Below, one piece after another: positions 1 to 8,413 of a stretch of DNA of 64,000 bases; position 1 is the stretch's first letter, and each line of letters begins with the position of its first letter. The DNA comes from Bosea sp. 685 (GTDB lineage Bacteria; Pseudomonadota; Alphaproteobacteria; Rhizobiales; Beijerinckiaceae), in the NCBI RefSeq assembly GCF_031884435.1, contig NZ_CP134779.1, positions 1,798,001 through 1,862,000 on the forward strand, in the 5' to 3' direction. Both the position numbers and the translations under genes were made by a program. The notes under the pieces are model-generated. The model did not search any database, had not been told where the DNA came from, and saw only the letters and a program-made list of their open reading frames with translations.

Positions 1-1704
1 CGTCCCGCACAGTGTCGACGTGCAGCTTGTTCCATTGCTCGGGGTCGAGCAGGGGCGGCTGGGCGGCCGCCGTCTGGCTCGTGTCGCTTTGCGCCTCGGC
101 GGCTACGTCGAGCGTCACCGTCAAGCCGCCGGCGCGGCCGATCTGGGCCTGGTCGGCCGCGGCGCGCACCACGAGATCGTCGGCGCGGGGCGCGACGGCA
201 AGACCATGGGCGGTCTGGAGCAAGTTGAATTCGACGAACTGATAGGGCTTGGCCGTGACGCGCGCCGGCCCGAACGCTGTCGCGACCGCCAGCGGCGTGC
301 CGGACGGGCCCGGCTCGAGCCAGTGCACCCCCGTCATGCCGGACAGCGGTACGGCGAGGATGGTCTGGCCGCGCTCGTCGACCGTGCGGCGCGGGGCGAC
401 CGGGGTCGCCGTCTTCTTCTGCGGCTCGCCAAGGCTCAGCGACCAAATCGGGCCGTCATCGATCAGCCGTGTCAATTGCTGACTCGCCAGTCGCAGACGC
501 ACCAGCGTGACCTTGCCCTCGCGGGTTACGGTCGCGTCTTCGACCAGCTGCGGCAGAATGGTCTTGAAATCGGCCGGGTTGATCGTGTCGCGCGTGTCGA
601 AGACGAGCGTGACGATCCCCGCATCGACGAAGGCGGCCGCGCCGGTCATGCGCGGAAAGCGGAAATCGATATGGCCGCCTTGTGCAGTGCCGGCAGCCTC
701 GATCTTCACCGCCTGGGGCGCCGGGTCGATGACCGGCGCGGCGACGGCTGCAGGAACGGTCGCGGGCTGGCGGTCGGGAGTGGCGGCGGAAGCCACTGCC
801 GCAGCCGGCAAGGAGGCCGGCGTCGGCGGCGCCTTCACCGCCGCATCCATTCCCTCTGGCAGGCTCGCCAATGTCGGACCGTTGGTTTTGGTGGGGCGCA
901 GGAGATCGACCGTCAGCCCATCCTCGTCCTGGAAGTTCCTGACCTGCCAATCCTTCGGAATCGAGAGTTCAAGCCGTGTCGCGACCTCGTCGGTCTCCTG
1001 GGAGAGCAGCGCGACGCCGTCCGGCAAGGCGCGTTTGAGGGCTGCGGGCTCGACTGTCAAAGGCTGGTCGAGGGTCAGCTTCAGCGTGCCGTCCTCGAGC
1101 GCAGTCGTGAGACCGGTTCCAGGGGGGCCTGGAAGACAAGGCGCTCCAGCGTCGGCAGCTTGGCGCCGCGCACGATCAAGGGCTTGTTCTGGGGCCGTGG
1201 CTGGCGGGCGGCTTCCTTGACGCGGGCTTCGGCCTGCCTCAAGCGCTCCGCCATCTCGGTGATCACTTCGGGCGGGGGGCCCGGCAGCAACCCGGTCCAG
1301 TTCTCGGGCAAAAGGTCGATGAAGGCCTTGTCGCCGGCCTCGATCAGATTGGCGCGGAACATCTTGGGAAGCGCGAAGCGCATGCCGCGCCCGTCGGGAT
1401 CGAGCCGCGCCAGGGTAATGTATTCCGGCAGCTCCTTGGCGATCTTGTTGATGTCGATCTTCACCGGGGAGGCGAAGGCGACCACGAGCACGCCATTGTT
1501 GACGCGGATGCGGGTCGGCGTCGGCTCGTCGAAGGTCAGGGCGAGGCGGCCGAAGCCCGGCGGCATGTCTTGGCCGCGCAAGGTGGCGTTGGCGGCGAGC
1601 GTGGGCTCGCACAGGCCCGCGCCGATGGCGAGCGCAGCCAACCCGATACCGAAGGCAAGGGAACGCGGGACACGCAAAACCGGAGAACTCACGCAACGCG
1701 ACAC
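1..1704 (-). pseudogene. Large exported protein of the flagellar locus, frameshifted and cut by the window edge
   Basis: The N-terminus has a signal peptide: a basic start, then a hydrophobic segment rich in Ala, Gly and Leu, with likely cleavage after TLAANA. The intact first part (1081-1704, 207 codons) ends early. The next frame continues without a stop from about 1120 to the window edge and reads as ordinary protein (ALEDGTLKLTLDQPL onward). The two halves join if one C is added to a six-base run (G6 on the plus strand, 1122-1127), giving QAPPGTGLTTALEDG. Position beside motE suggests the large TPR-type proteins found there in Hyphomicrobiales, but no TPR is visible in this N-terminal part, so function is open. 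It lies 750 bp beyond motE and probably has its own promoter. The break may be a sequencing error or a true pseudogene. Confidence 0.7.
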
Positions 1705-1760
1705 GACCGGGCCGGAGCTGCCTGACCAGGCCGTCCGCCTGCTTTAGACGCTAGACTGTC

Positions 1761-1802
1761 AAGGATAATGCCGGGTTAACGTGGCCCCGGCATAATATCC
1801 TT
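1761..1802. repeat. Imperfect inverted repeat upstream of the exported-protein gene
   Basis: The arms AAGGATAATGCCGGG and CCCGGCATAATATCCTT pair with a two-base bulge around a GTTAACGTGG-type loop. It lies 57 bp upstream of the exported-protein start and could be a 5' untranslated hairpin, an operator or a terminator. No T-run follows. Confidence 0.45.
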
Positions 1803-1992
1803 GTGGAACAATCGTTTAGAGGGTTCGTCGGGATTGCGGACTCGGGAAGACAAGGGAGCGGGCCATGGCACGGCGCCAGCCACGCGATGATTTCCAGGGT
1901 GCGGACGATTTACATTTGCTCGCTGGCTGCGCGTGCTGGCTTGGCACTCGCAAAGCCAAGATTATGCGGTTCCGGCTAAAAAGCTGGTGCAA

Positions 1993-2008
1993 TTATCGAG
2001 AAGTTAAC
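1993..2008 (+). promoter_or_regulatory. Possible CtrA box, one mismatch
   Basis: TTAT-N7-TTAAC matches the alphaproteobacterial CtrA consensus TTAA-N7-TTAAC at all but one base. It lies about 70 bp upstream of the small ORF at 2076. The position fits a promoter element, but chance occurrence is possible. Confidence 0.3.
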
Positions 2009-2075
2009 CATACTTGCGAACTTATCAGTAGGGGGTCGCGTTCTATCCGAAACAAGAGCTGGGTTGGAGGACGCG

Positions 2076-2159
2076 ATGCTGATTTATGTCGGGATTTTCT
2101 ATTTGTCGTGCTTCGCGGTCTTCCTGGAGCTGGTCGATCGCGCTCCGGTCATGGACTGA
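2076..2159 (+). CDS. 27-aa hydrophobic small protein (candidate)
   Basis: The ORF encodes 27 residues starting MLIYVGIFYLSCFAVF. One membrane-spanning segment fills residues 2-19, followed by a short charged tail (ELVDR) ending in MD. A GGAGG ribosome-binding site lies six bases before the ATG (TTGGAGGACGCG). A near-consensus CtrA box lies upstream. It sits in a 750-bp gap that otherwise shows no convincing gene. Function is unknown; small single-pass proteins often modulate membrane complexes, but nothing here says which. It needs conservation or expression data to be certain. Confidence 0.4.
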   Translation: MLIYVGIFYLSCFAVFLELVDRAPVMD

Positions 2160-2453
2160 TGTTCAGCAGACGGCCAGGCCGCCCAGCCAAGAAATCCGAT
2201 CCATGACATCGTCGCGCTGACGAATAGCAGCGCTATCGTGACGGTCAACAGCCTTTGGGCGAACGTTTTTGCCGGAGCCTGATCTGCTTGCGGCGCTCGA
2301 TTTTTTCACGTCGGCTCGCCATCGCCAATGCCGGCAATCAGATCATCGTTTGCTGCGGCCCGCGAATTCATGAAGGCGGCCCTCTATTGCCTGACCACCC
2401 ATGAGGGAAAGCGGCAGCTCGGTTGCGTTGAGCCCGGCCTTCTTTTAGTGCGA

Positions 2454-3293
2454 TCAGCGTCGCGGAGCGGGCGCGATGGCCGGCAGTTCGTTGCCCGGTA
2501 GCGGCATGAGTTCGGCGGTGCTGCGCTCTGGCGCGCGCGAACTGGTGGCGAGGGCCACTGTCAGCTTCTCGGCCCGGTCGGGCGCCATGGCGGCGAGCAC
2601 GTCGGACATCTTGCGTGGGTTCATCTGCTGGACAACCGGTAGCAGCACGTCGAGGCCGAGGCGGTCGAAGACGCGTGCGGCGTCCTTCGGCTTCATCGTC
2701 TCGTACATGATCACGAGATTCCTGATCGCCTTGAGTTCGTCCTCGGCGGGCTTGCGCTTGGGGCCGTCGACCTTGTCTTCGAGTTGCTTCAGGTCGCCGA
2801 CGCGGCCGTCGAGCTTCTTCTCGGCGGTGTCGAGCAGGCGTTCGCGCATCTCCAGTTCGCGAATCCGGGCATCGATTTCTTCACGCCGCTCGCCCAGGCG
2901 TTCGAGAATGGCGCGTTCGGCGGGAGAGGTGAGCTTGGCCGTGCCGTTGACGACGCCGGCCTTGTTGTTGGGGTTGGCGGCGCGCGCCGCATCGGCCTTG
3001 GCTTCCGCTTCGGCCTTCTCCTGCTCCTTCTTCGGATCAGGCTTGTCGACCGAGCCGGTCGTCTCCGGGTCGCGCAGGGCGCCATCGGGTGCATGCGCCT
3101 GGGCGATCACCTTGGCGAGACCCCAGACCTGGGGCTCCGGCTTCACCGGGCGAGTGCTATCGGACGAAAAGACGCTCTCGCTTGCTGGCACCTTTCCCGG
3201 ATAAGGCTCCGCCGTCCAGGCAAGCAGTTTCAGCGCCAGGAGACCCATGGCGCCGAGAATCACTGCCGGAAAGAGGCGGGGCCTTTCGATCAC
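2454..3293 (-). CDS. motE: MotE-family flagellar protein (MgtE N-terminal-like domain)
   Basis: The product has 279 residues. An uncleaved signal or anchor segment lies at about residues 7-25. A charged Pro/Ala/Lys-rich region follows, then a coiled coil at about 125-175 (ERLGERREEIDARIREL region), then an MgtE N-terminal-like helical domain at about 190-255 (ETMKPKDAARVFDRL, MNPRKMSDVLAAM). In Sinorhizobium, MotE is a periplasmic chaperone for MotC and is needed for flagellar rotation. It overlaps the DUF6468 gene by four bases and is the last gene of the fliL-fliM-DUF6468-motE run. Assignment by domain order and synteny is firm; its exact role in this organism is inferred. Confidence 0.85.
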   Translation of the reverse strand: MIERPRLFPAVILGAMGLLALKLLAWTAEPYPGKVPASESVFSSDSTRPVKPEPQVWGLAKVIAQAHAPDGALRDPETTGSVDKPDPKKEQEKAEAEAKADAARAANPNNKAGVVNGTAKLTSPAERAILERLGERREEIDARIRELEMRERLLDTAEKKLDGRVGDLKQLEDKVDGPKRKPAEDELKAIRNLVIMYETMKPKDAARVFDRLGLDVLLPVVQQMNPRKMSDVLAAMAPDRAEKLTVALATSSRAPERSTAELMPLPGNELPAIAPAPRR

Positions 3294-3742
3294 GCGGCCT
3301 GGCCTTCCAGGCGCCGGGCGGCACGGGCGCGGATGGCGGCTGCGGATTCGGCGGCGCTGGTCATGCGCGAAATCGGGGTGGGCTCGGGCGCTGGCGGCTC
3401 CGGGGCTTTGGGCGCGACCAGCGTGGCAGCGCTGACGATCTGCGAGATCCGCTCCATCACGGTCTGGCCGGCTTCGATCTGGGCGGCGAGGTCGGCGGCG
3501 TAGCGCTCGGCGGTGCGCAGGCGCTCGGCCAGGGTGCGGTCGCAGTCGCCCAGCGTCAGCTTCAACCCGGCGATGGCGCGCTCGGCGGTATCGGTCGCCG
3601 AGATCAGCGCGCCGACGGTCTGGCGCATGGCGCCTTCGTCGGCCTTGAGCCGCTCGATACGCTTGGCCAGCACGTAGCAGGTGATGATGGTCGCGACGAG
3701 GAGGCTTGCGACCAGGGCATCGGCGATGAGGGTGATCGTCAT
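3290..3742 (-). CDS. DUF6468 family protein of the flagellar operon
   Basis: The product has 150 residues from ATG at 3742. An upstream in-frame start would add 65 residues that are antisense to the fliM end and have a low-complexity Ser/Arg composition, so it was rejected. One transmembrane segment lies at about residues 5-25 (IADALVASLLVATIITCYVL). A predicted coiled coil (RIERLKADEGAMRQTV, then RLRTAERYAADLAAQIE) and a Pro-rich C-terminus follow. The gene lies between fliM (19 bp upstream) and motE (four-base overlap), as in other Hyphomicrobiales. The family has no assigned biochemical role; a part in motor or basal-body assembly is inferred from context. The DUF number is from memory. 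Confidence 0.75.
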   Translation of the reverse strand: MTITLIADALVASLLVATIITCYVLAKRIERLKADEGAMRQTVGALISATDTAERAIAGLKLTLGDCDRTLAERLRTAERYAADLAAQIEAGQTVMERISQIVSAATLVAPKAPEPPAPEPTPISRMTSAAESAAAIRARAARRLEGQAA

Positions 3743-3761
3743 GGCTTGGTGAATATCCGCG

Positions 3762-4895
3762 TCAGGAGGGAGAACCGAGATGGCTCGTGGCGCTGTCGAA
3801 GGCGGCGATCGTGGTCTTGGAGCGGCGCAGCGGGCTGACGACCTGAACGGCGATCTTGTCGTCGACGCGTCCGATCCGGCCCTCGCTGACGATGAAGTCG
3901 CCGCAGCGCAGTGCGACCGTCGAATCGGGCCTGGCATCGAACATCAAGGTGTCGCCGATCTCGAGTTTCATCACCCGCTTCAACGGCATCTGCGTCTCAT
4001 GGAGCACGCAGGTCACGGCGACGTCGGTCTGCCAGACCTCAGTCGCGAGATGGTTTTCCCAGATCGCATCGCGCCCGAGCTTCTCACCCATGAAGCTTTC
4101 GAGCAGCAATTCGCGGATCGGCTCGATCGTGGCGTAAGGCAGCAGCAGATGCAGGCAGCCGCCCCGGCCTTCCATGTCGAATTTGAGCTCGACGCGGATG
4201 GCGGCGTTGGCGGGGCGGGAGATCGAGACGAAGCGCGGATTGGACTCGATGCGATCGACCGTGAATCTCACCGGTGAGAGCGGTTTGAAGGCAGCCTCGG
4301 CATCATTCAGGATCAGCGCGATGACGCGCTTGAGCATGTTGATCTCGATCGAGGTGAAAGGACGGCCGTCGACGCGCGGCGCCGGCTGGCCGCGCTTGCC
4401 GCCGAACATCGTGTCGAGCACCGAATAGATCAGCGAGGACTCGATTGTGATCAGGCCGAAATTGTCCCACTCCTCTGCCTTGAACACCGAGAGCATGGCG
4501 GGCAGCGAGATCGAATTGATGTAATCGCCGAAGCGCACCGAGCGGATGCTCTCCAGCGAGACCTCGACATTGTCGGTGAAGAAGTTGCGCAGACTGGTCG
4601 AGAGCAGGCGCACGAGACGCTCGAAGATGATTTCGAGCATCGGCAGCCGTTCATAGGCGACCGAGCCGGAATCGACGATGGCCTGGATGCCGTTGCGGGC
4701 GTCCCTGTCGTCGCCGATGGAGAAACCGAGCATCGTGTCGATTTCGTCCTGCGACATCAGGCGGTCGGTGCCGCCATCCTGCTCGCCTTCCTCCACCAGC
4801 ATGTCGGGCATGGTCGCCCATTCGGCCGCCATCCCTTCCGGGCTGAGGGGCTCGTTCTTGGGCTTGCCGGCTGGATCGAGGTCGTCGTTGCTCAT
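3762..4895 (-). CDS. fliM: Flagellar motor switch protein FliM
   Basis: The product has 377 residues. An N-terminal acidic region carries the switch motif MSQDEIDTMLG at about residues 46-56, the segment that in other FliM proteins precedes or forms the CheY-P contact. The CheC-like middle domain covers about residues 80-280 (LSTSLRNFF, FGDYINSISLPAM, DTMFGGKRG). The C-terminal SpoA/FliN-like domain covers about 290-365 (VLHETQMPLKRVMKLEIGDT, DKIAVQVVSP). FliM joins the C-ring and sets rotation direction. It follows fliL by 43 bp and precedes the DUF6468 gene by 19 bp, so one transcript from the fliL promoter is likely. Confidence 0.95.
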   Translation of the reverse strand: MSNDDLDPAGKPKNEPLSPEGMAAEWATMPDMLVEEGEQDGGTDRLMSQDEIDTMLGFSIGDDRDARNGIQAIVDSGSVAYERLPMLEIIFERLVRLLSTSLRNFFTDNVEVSLESIRSVRFGDYINSISLPAMLSVFKAEEWDNFGLITIESSLIYSVLDTMFGGKRGQPAPRVDGRPFTSIEINMLKRVIALILNDAEAAFKPLSPVRFTVDRIESNPRFVSISRPANAAIRVELKFDMEGRGGCLHLLLPYATIEPIRELLLESFMGEKLGRDAIWENHLATEVWQTDVAVTCVLHETQMPLKRVMKLEIGDTLMFDARPDSTVALRCGDFIVSEGRIGRVDDKIAVQVVSPLRRSKTTIAAFDSATSHLGSPS

Positions 4896-4938
4896 GTCTT
4901 CGTCGTCATCCCGGCTGGTGCGTGGAAGCCCGGAGGGC

Positions 4939-5451
4939 TCACTGCACCAGCAATTCCTTGAACAGCACCGCGTCGATCTTGGCCGGATAGACCGTGACGT
5001 TGACGCGCCGCAGCAATTCTTCCTTGAGGCGGTACATGCCGGCCGAGCCTTCCAGATCGGCCGGGCGCAATTCGCGCATGAACACCTGGAAGGCGTCCTC
5101 GACGCGTGGCAGCAACGGCTTGATCTCCTCGGAGACCTTGGCGTCGGCGATCTCGAGCACGACCTTGACCTTGATGATCGGCTGGCGGTCCTGCTGGCCG
5201 CCCGGCGAGATGCCGATCATCATGTCCCGCATCTCGACGAAGCTCGCCGGCTTCTTGGCGGCCTTGGCCTGCTCGGCCGCTGCCATCTGCTCCGGAGAGG
5301 GGTGCCTGAGGAAGAAGAACCAGCCGCCGCCGCCGAGCCCGCTGAGCAGCAGCACGCCGCCGAGGATCATGATCAGCTTCTTCTTACCGGGCTTGGACGC
5401 TTCGCCGCCCCCGGCATTCTCTTCGTCGGTCTTTCCGGCCTTCTTCGACAT
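4939..5451 (-). CDS. fliL: Flagellar basal body-associated protein FliL
   Basis: The product has 170 residues: a Lys/Glu-rich cytoplasmic N-terminus, one transmembrane helix at about residues 27-48 (LIMILGGVLLLSGLGGGGWF), and a periplasmic FliL domain with the typical stretch PIIKVKVVLEIAD and the ending RVNVTVYPAKIDAVLFKELLVQ. FliL lies at the stator and supports torque at high load. It is the first gene of the minus-strand fliL-fliM-DUF6468-motE operon. A CtrA box lies 74-88 bp upstream of its ATG, which agrees with the CtrA control of fliLM known in Caulobacter. Confidence 0.93.
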   Translation of the reverse strand: MSKKAGKTDEENAGGGEASKPGKKKLIMILGGVLLLSGLGGGGWFFFLRHPSPEQMAAAEQAKAAKKPASFVEMRDMMIGISPGGQQDRQPIIKVKVVLEIADAKVSEEIKPLLPRVEDAFQVFMRELRPADLEGSAGMYRLKEELLRRVNVTVYPAKIDAVLFKELLVQ

Positions 5452-5524
5452 CGCAGCACCGCCTCGGGCTGGGCGCGCGCGGCATCGATGCCCTGCTCCC
5501 TGTCTCCACCCTGATCATTCACGG

Positions 5525-5539
5525 TTAACGTGTCGTTAA
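5525..5539 (-). promoter_or_regulatory. CtrA-binding box upstream of fliL
   Basis: TTAA-CGTGTCG-TTAA matches the full CtrA consensus TTAA-N7-TTAA. On the minus strand it reads TTAACGACACGTTAAC, including the final C. It lies 74 bp upstream of the fliL start, a usual place for a CtrA-activated class II flagellar promoter. Binding is inferred from the motif. Confidence 0.65.
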
Positions 5540-5657
5540 GGACGGCAAATCTTGCCGGGTCATTTCTGCCCGAAGTCCTGGAATTGCCGAGGCCTGCGCG
5601 GTCGGTCGATTTAGTAATATCTTTTTAAAATCAAATAGATGCCGATATTAACCATGT

Positions 5658-5672
5658 TGGCACAGCGCTTGC
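5658..5672 (+). promoter_or_regulatory. Sigma-54 (-24/-12) promoter of flgF
   Basis: TGGCAC-AGCGC-TTGC is an exact sigma-54 element with correct GG-N10-GC spacing, about 70 bp upstream of the flgF GTG. An A/T-rich stretch (about 5610-5655) that could aid bending, and a TTAACCAT CtrA half-site at 5648-5655, lie directly upstream. Class III flagellar genes in Caulobacter use sigma-54, so the site is in the expected place. The activator (FlbD-like) site was not identified. Confidence 0.7.
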
Positions 5673-5742
5673 GGCTGTGGTGCTGCGATGGCTGCGCTGG
5701 GGAGCGTCGAAGCGATCGCGGGACAATTCGGGAGACCATGCC

Positions 5743-6486
5743 GTGGAGAACGCGCTTCTCGTCGGCCTATCGCGTCAAATGGCTTTGGCGCGCGAGCTGG
5801 ATGTCATCGCCAACAATCTGGCGAATACCGGCACGAACGGCTTCAAGTCGCGCTCGGCGCGCTTCAATGAATTCATCATGCCGGTCGCCAGCGCCGAGAC
5901 CTTTCCGAGCGGCGACCGGAAGCTCTCCTATGTCATCGACAAGGGCACGCCCATCGATCTGTCGCAGGGAGCGCTGGAGCGCACCGGCAACCCCCTCGAC
6001 GTGGCGCTGCGCGAGAACAACTACCTGGTCGTCCAGACGCCGAACGGCCAGCGCTACACCCGCGCGGGCTCGATGAGCCTGAACCAGCAGGGCGAGCTCG
6101 TGACGCAAGGCGGCTACCAGGTGCTGGGCGAGGGCGGTCCGATCCGTTTCGGCAACACCGAAAGCAATTTCAGCATCGCCGTCGATGGCACCATCTCCAG
6201 CGACCAGGGCGTCCGCGGCAAGCTCAGGCAAGTCCGCTTCGACAATCCGCGCGCGCTGAGCAGCGACGGCAACAACCTGTTCGCCTCGGCGACGCCGCCG
6301 CTGCCGGCCGGACCGCAGGCCCGGCTCGAGCCCGGCGCGATTGAGGGCTCGAATGTGAAGGCGATCCTGGAGATGACCCGCCTGATGGAGGTCCAGCGCT
6401 CCTATCAGGGCATCGCCAACATGATGACCAAGACCGACGAACTGCGCACCAAGGCGATTTCTCGCCTGGCCGATCAGCAAGCCTGA
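5743..6486 (+). CDS. flgF: Flagellar basal-body rod protein FlgF
   Basis: The product has 247 residues from GTG at 5743, preceded by a GGGAGA ribosome-binding site. The protein begins at the expected VENALLVGLSRQMAL. The N-terminal rod helix carries the LDVIANNLANTGTNGFK motif, the middle is the FlgE/F/G-like domain (VVQTPNGQRYTRAGSMSLN), and the C-terminal helix is ILEMTRLMEVQRSYQGI. It forms part of the proximal rod. An upstream ATG at 5677 would add 22 unrelated residues. First gene of flgF-flgG-flgA-flgH behind a sigma-54 element. Confidence 0.93.
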   Translation: MENALLVGLSRQMALARELDVIANNLANTGTNGFKSRSARFNEFIMPVASAETFPSGDRKLSYVIDKGTPIDLSQGALERTGNPLDVALRENNYLVVQTPNGQRYTRAGSMSLNQQGELVTQGGYQVLGEGGPIRFGNTESNFSIAVDGTISSDQGVRGKLRQVRFDNPRALSSDGNNLFASATPPLPAGPQARLEPGAIEGSNVKAILEMTRLMEVQRSYQGIANMMTKTDELRTKAISRLADQQA

Positions 6487-6506
6487 ACCGGGGAAGGAGC
6501 AAGTCA

Positions 6507-7298
6507 ATGCGCGCCCTGCAGACAGCCGCCACCGGCATGATGGCCCAGGAACTCAACGTCCAGGTCATCTCGAACAACATCGCCAACGTGCGCACCACTG
6601 GTTACAAGCGCCAGACCGTGCATTTTCAGGATCTTCTCTATGAGAATTTCCGGCGCGCCGGATCGGCCACCTCCGACCAGAGCACGATGGTTCCGGCCGG
6701 CACCTTCGTCGGCTCCGGCGTCAAGACGACGTCGACCGGGCGCGTCATGAGCCAGGGCAACCTGTCGTCGACGGAAAAAGAGTACGACGTCGGCATCCGC
6801 GGCGAGGGCTTCTTCAAGATCCGCATGCCCGATGGCCGCACGACTTATACGCGCGACGGCTCCTTCGACCTCGACGCCCAGGGCCAGCTCGTGACCCGCG
6901 ACGGCTACATAGTCGAGCCTGGCATCACGGTTCCCAACAACGCAACCAGCGTCAGCATCAACGCGCAGGGCACGGTCGAAGTCCAGCTTCCCGGTCAGAC
7001 CGCGCCGCAGACGCTGGGCCAGCTCCAACTCACCCGCTTCATCAACAAGGTCGGTCTCGAATCGATGGGCGACAACCTGTTCGTCGAGACCGCGGCCTCG
7101 GGGCCGGCGATCGACGGCGTCGGCGGCGGCGAGGGCTTCGGCACGCTGCAGCAGAACTATCTCGAAGAAGGCAACGTCCAGGCTGTGACCGAGCTCACCA
7201 CCCTGATCGCGGCTCAGCGCGCCTATGAGATGAACTCCAAGGTCATCACCGCCGCTGACCAGATGATGTCGGCGACGACGTCGATGTTCCGCGGCTAG
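6507..7298 (+). CDS. flgG: Flagellar distal rod protein FlgG
   Basis: The product has 263 residues, close to the usual 260-262. It starts MRALQTAATGMMAQELNV and has the rod motif VISNNIANVRTTGYKRQ at residues 20-36, the central YDVGIRGEGFFKI region, and the C-terminal helix TELTTLIAAQRAYEMNSK. The family-specific segment after the first helix (FQDLLYENFRRAG) fits FlgG rather than FlgF. GGAAGGAG lies eight bases before the ATG. It follows flgF by 20 bp and precedes flgA by 17 bp. Confidence 0.95.
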   Translation: MRALQTAATGMMAQELNVQVISNNIANVRTTGYKRQTVHFQDLLYENFRRAGSATSDQSTMVPAGTFVGSGVKTTSTGRVMSQGNLSSTEKEYDVGIRGEGFFKIRMPDGRTTYTRDGSFDLDAQGQLVTRDGYIVEPGITVPNNATSVSINAQGTVEVQLPGQTAPQTLGQLQLTRFINKVGLESMGDNLFVETAASGPAIDGVGGGEGFGTLQQNYLEEGNVQAVTELTTLIAAQRAYEMNSKVITAADQMMSATTSMFRG

Positions 7299-7315
7299 GC
7301 CTGAGGATGCGCGCC

Positions 7316-8389
7316 ATGATCCGCTTATCGACCCTCCTCGCTGCCGTCGCGCTGGCTGGTACGGCGTTCGCCGCCCAGCCTCATCCAGCCGCTCGCGCCG
7401 GGGCCGGGGCCGGCGCCGTCGCAGCGATCGTCGCGCCGCCGCCGCAACAGCCGCCGGCTCCGACGCCGGTGCGCAAACCCTTCCTGCGTCCGGAGCTCAC
7501 GCTCACGAGCGAGCTCGTCAGCTTTGGCGATCTGCTCTCGGGATTGTCGAGCGACGCTGCCGCGACACCCGGTTTCCGGGCTCCTGCACTTGGCGAGACC
7601 GGCACGATCCAGGTCAGCCGCATCATGGAGGCGGCGCGTGCCGCCGGCATCATTCGCGACGCCAGCGACATCGAGAGCCATGGCTTCGCGCAGGTGATCG
7701 TGACCCGTGCCGCGCGCCGCCTGATGGCGTCCGATCTCGAGGCGGCGGTAAAGACCGGGCTCCAGGAGCGTTTCGGGGTCGATGCCCGGGCGCTGGCGCT
7801 TGCGATCGATGGCGGTGCGCCGGCGATCGCGATCGAGCCCGAATTGACCGGCGACGTGACGGTGCTCGATCTCGGTTATGACGCCCGCTCGCGCCGTGTG
7901 CAGGCCCGGCTGATCGTACCAGGCAGCGCGGCGATGCGCCTGAAGCCCATCCGCATCACCGGCCAGATGGTCGACACCATCGAGGTCGTGGTGCCGCGCC
8001 GCAGCATCGCCCGCGGGGAAACGTTGAGCGCGGCCGATGTTATCGTCGAGCGCCGTCCGCGCGACGGGCAGGCGACCGAACTCATCGGCGACGCGAAGGC
8101 GGCCGTCGACAAGGTGGCGCGGCGCGCGCTCACTGTCGGCATGCCGCTGCGCGTCGGTGACGTGCAGCGCGAGGAGATCGTCGGGAAGGGCGATCTCGTC
8201 ACCATCGTCTACGAGGCGCCCGGCCTGCTCATCTCGATGCGCGGCAAGTCCGGCGAGGCCGGCGCGATGGGCGATGTCATCACCATCACCAATCCCCAAT
8301 CCAAGCGCGTGCTGCAGGGCACGGTCAGCGGGCCCGGGCGGGTTTCCGTCAAAAGCTCCGCCATCGGCCGTGTCGCCAGCGCTCCCTGA
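7316..8389 (+). CDS. flgA: Flagellar P-ring assembly chaperone FlgA
   Basis: The product has 357 residues from ATG at 7316. An ATG at 7307 is also in frame, but it lies directly on the GAGG ribosome-binding site, whereas 7316 has good spacing. A signal peptide (IRLSTLLAAVALAGTAFA) is followed by a long Ala/Pro-rich linker, which makes it longer than the enteric protein. The C-terminal half carries the SAF domain (VVPRRSIARGETLSAADVIVERRP region) and the FlgA ending (DLVTIVYEAPGLLISMRGK, ITNPQSKRVLQGTVSGPGRV). It escorts FlgI into the periplasmic P-ring. Confidence 0.92.
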   Translation: MIRLSTLLAAVALAGTAFAAQPHPAARAGAGAGAVAAIVAPPPQQPPAPTPVRKPFLRPELTLTSELVSFGDLLSGLSSDAAATPGFRAPALGETGTIQVSRIMEAARAAGIIRDASDIESHGFAQVIVTRAARRLMASDLEAAVKTGLQERFGVDARALALAIDGGAPAIAIEPELTGDVTVLDLGYDARSRRVQARLIVPGSAAMRLKPIRITGQMVDTIEVVVPRRSIARGETLSAADVIVERRPRDGQATELIGDAKAAVDKVARRALTVGMPLRVGDVQREEIVGKGDLVTIVYEAPGLLISMRGKSGEAGAMGDVITITNPQSKRVLQGTVSGPGRVSVKSSAIGRVASAP

Positions 8390-8413
8390 TCCAGACAGTT
8401 GCGGACCCCGATC

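Noticed and set aside
20..1747. Long open frame of about 575 codons on the plus strand
   Set aside because: It is antisense to the exported-protein gene, whose frame has a signal peptide and ordinary composition, while the plus-strand product is rich in Arg and Gly with no recognisable domain. Long antisense frames are expected at this GC content.
1865..2206. Possible 113-aa gene in the gap before motE
   Set aside because: No good ribosome-binding site and no recognisable features; the 27-aa frame within the same stretch has a GGAGG site and a membrane helix.
5540..5556. Second sigma-54 promoter facing fliL (GGCAAATCTTGCC)
   Set aside because: The GG to GC spacing is eight bases instead of ten, so it fails the sigma-54 rule; it is a short palindrome only.
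5626..5640. IHF-like sequence upstream of the sigma-54 element
   Set aside because: AATCAAATAGATG differs from the IHF consensus at one key base, and such matches are common in A/T-rich DNA.
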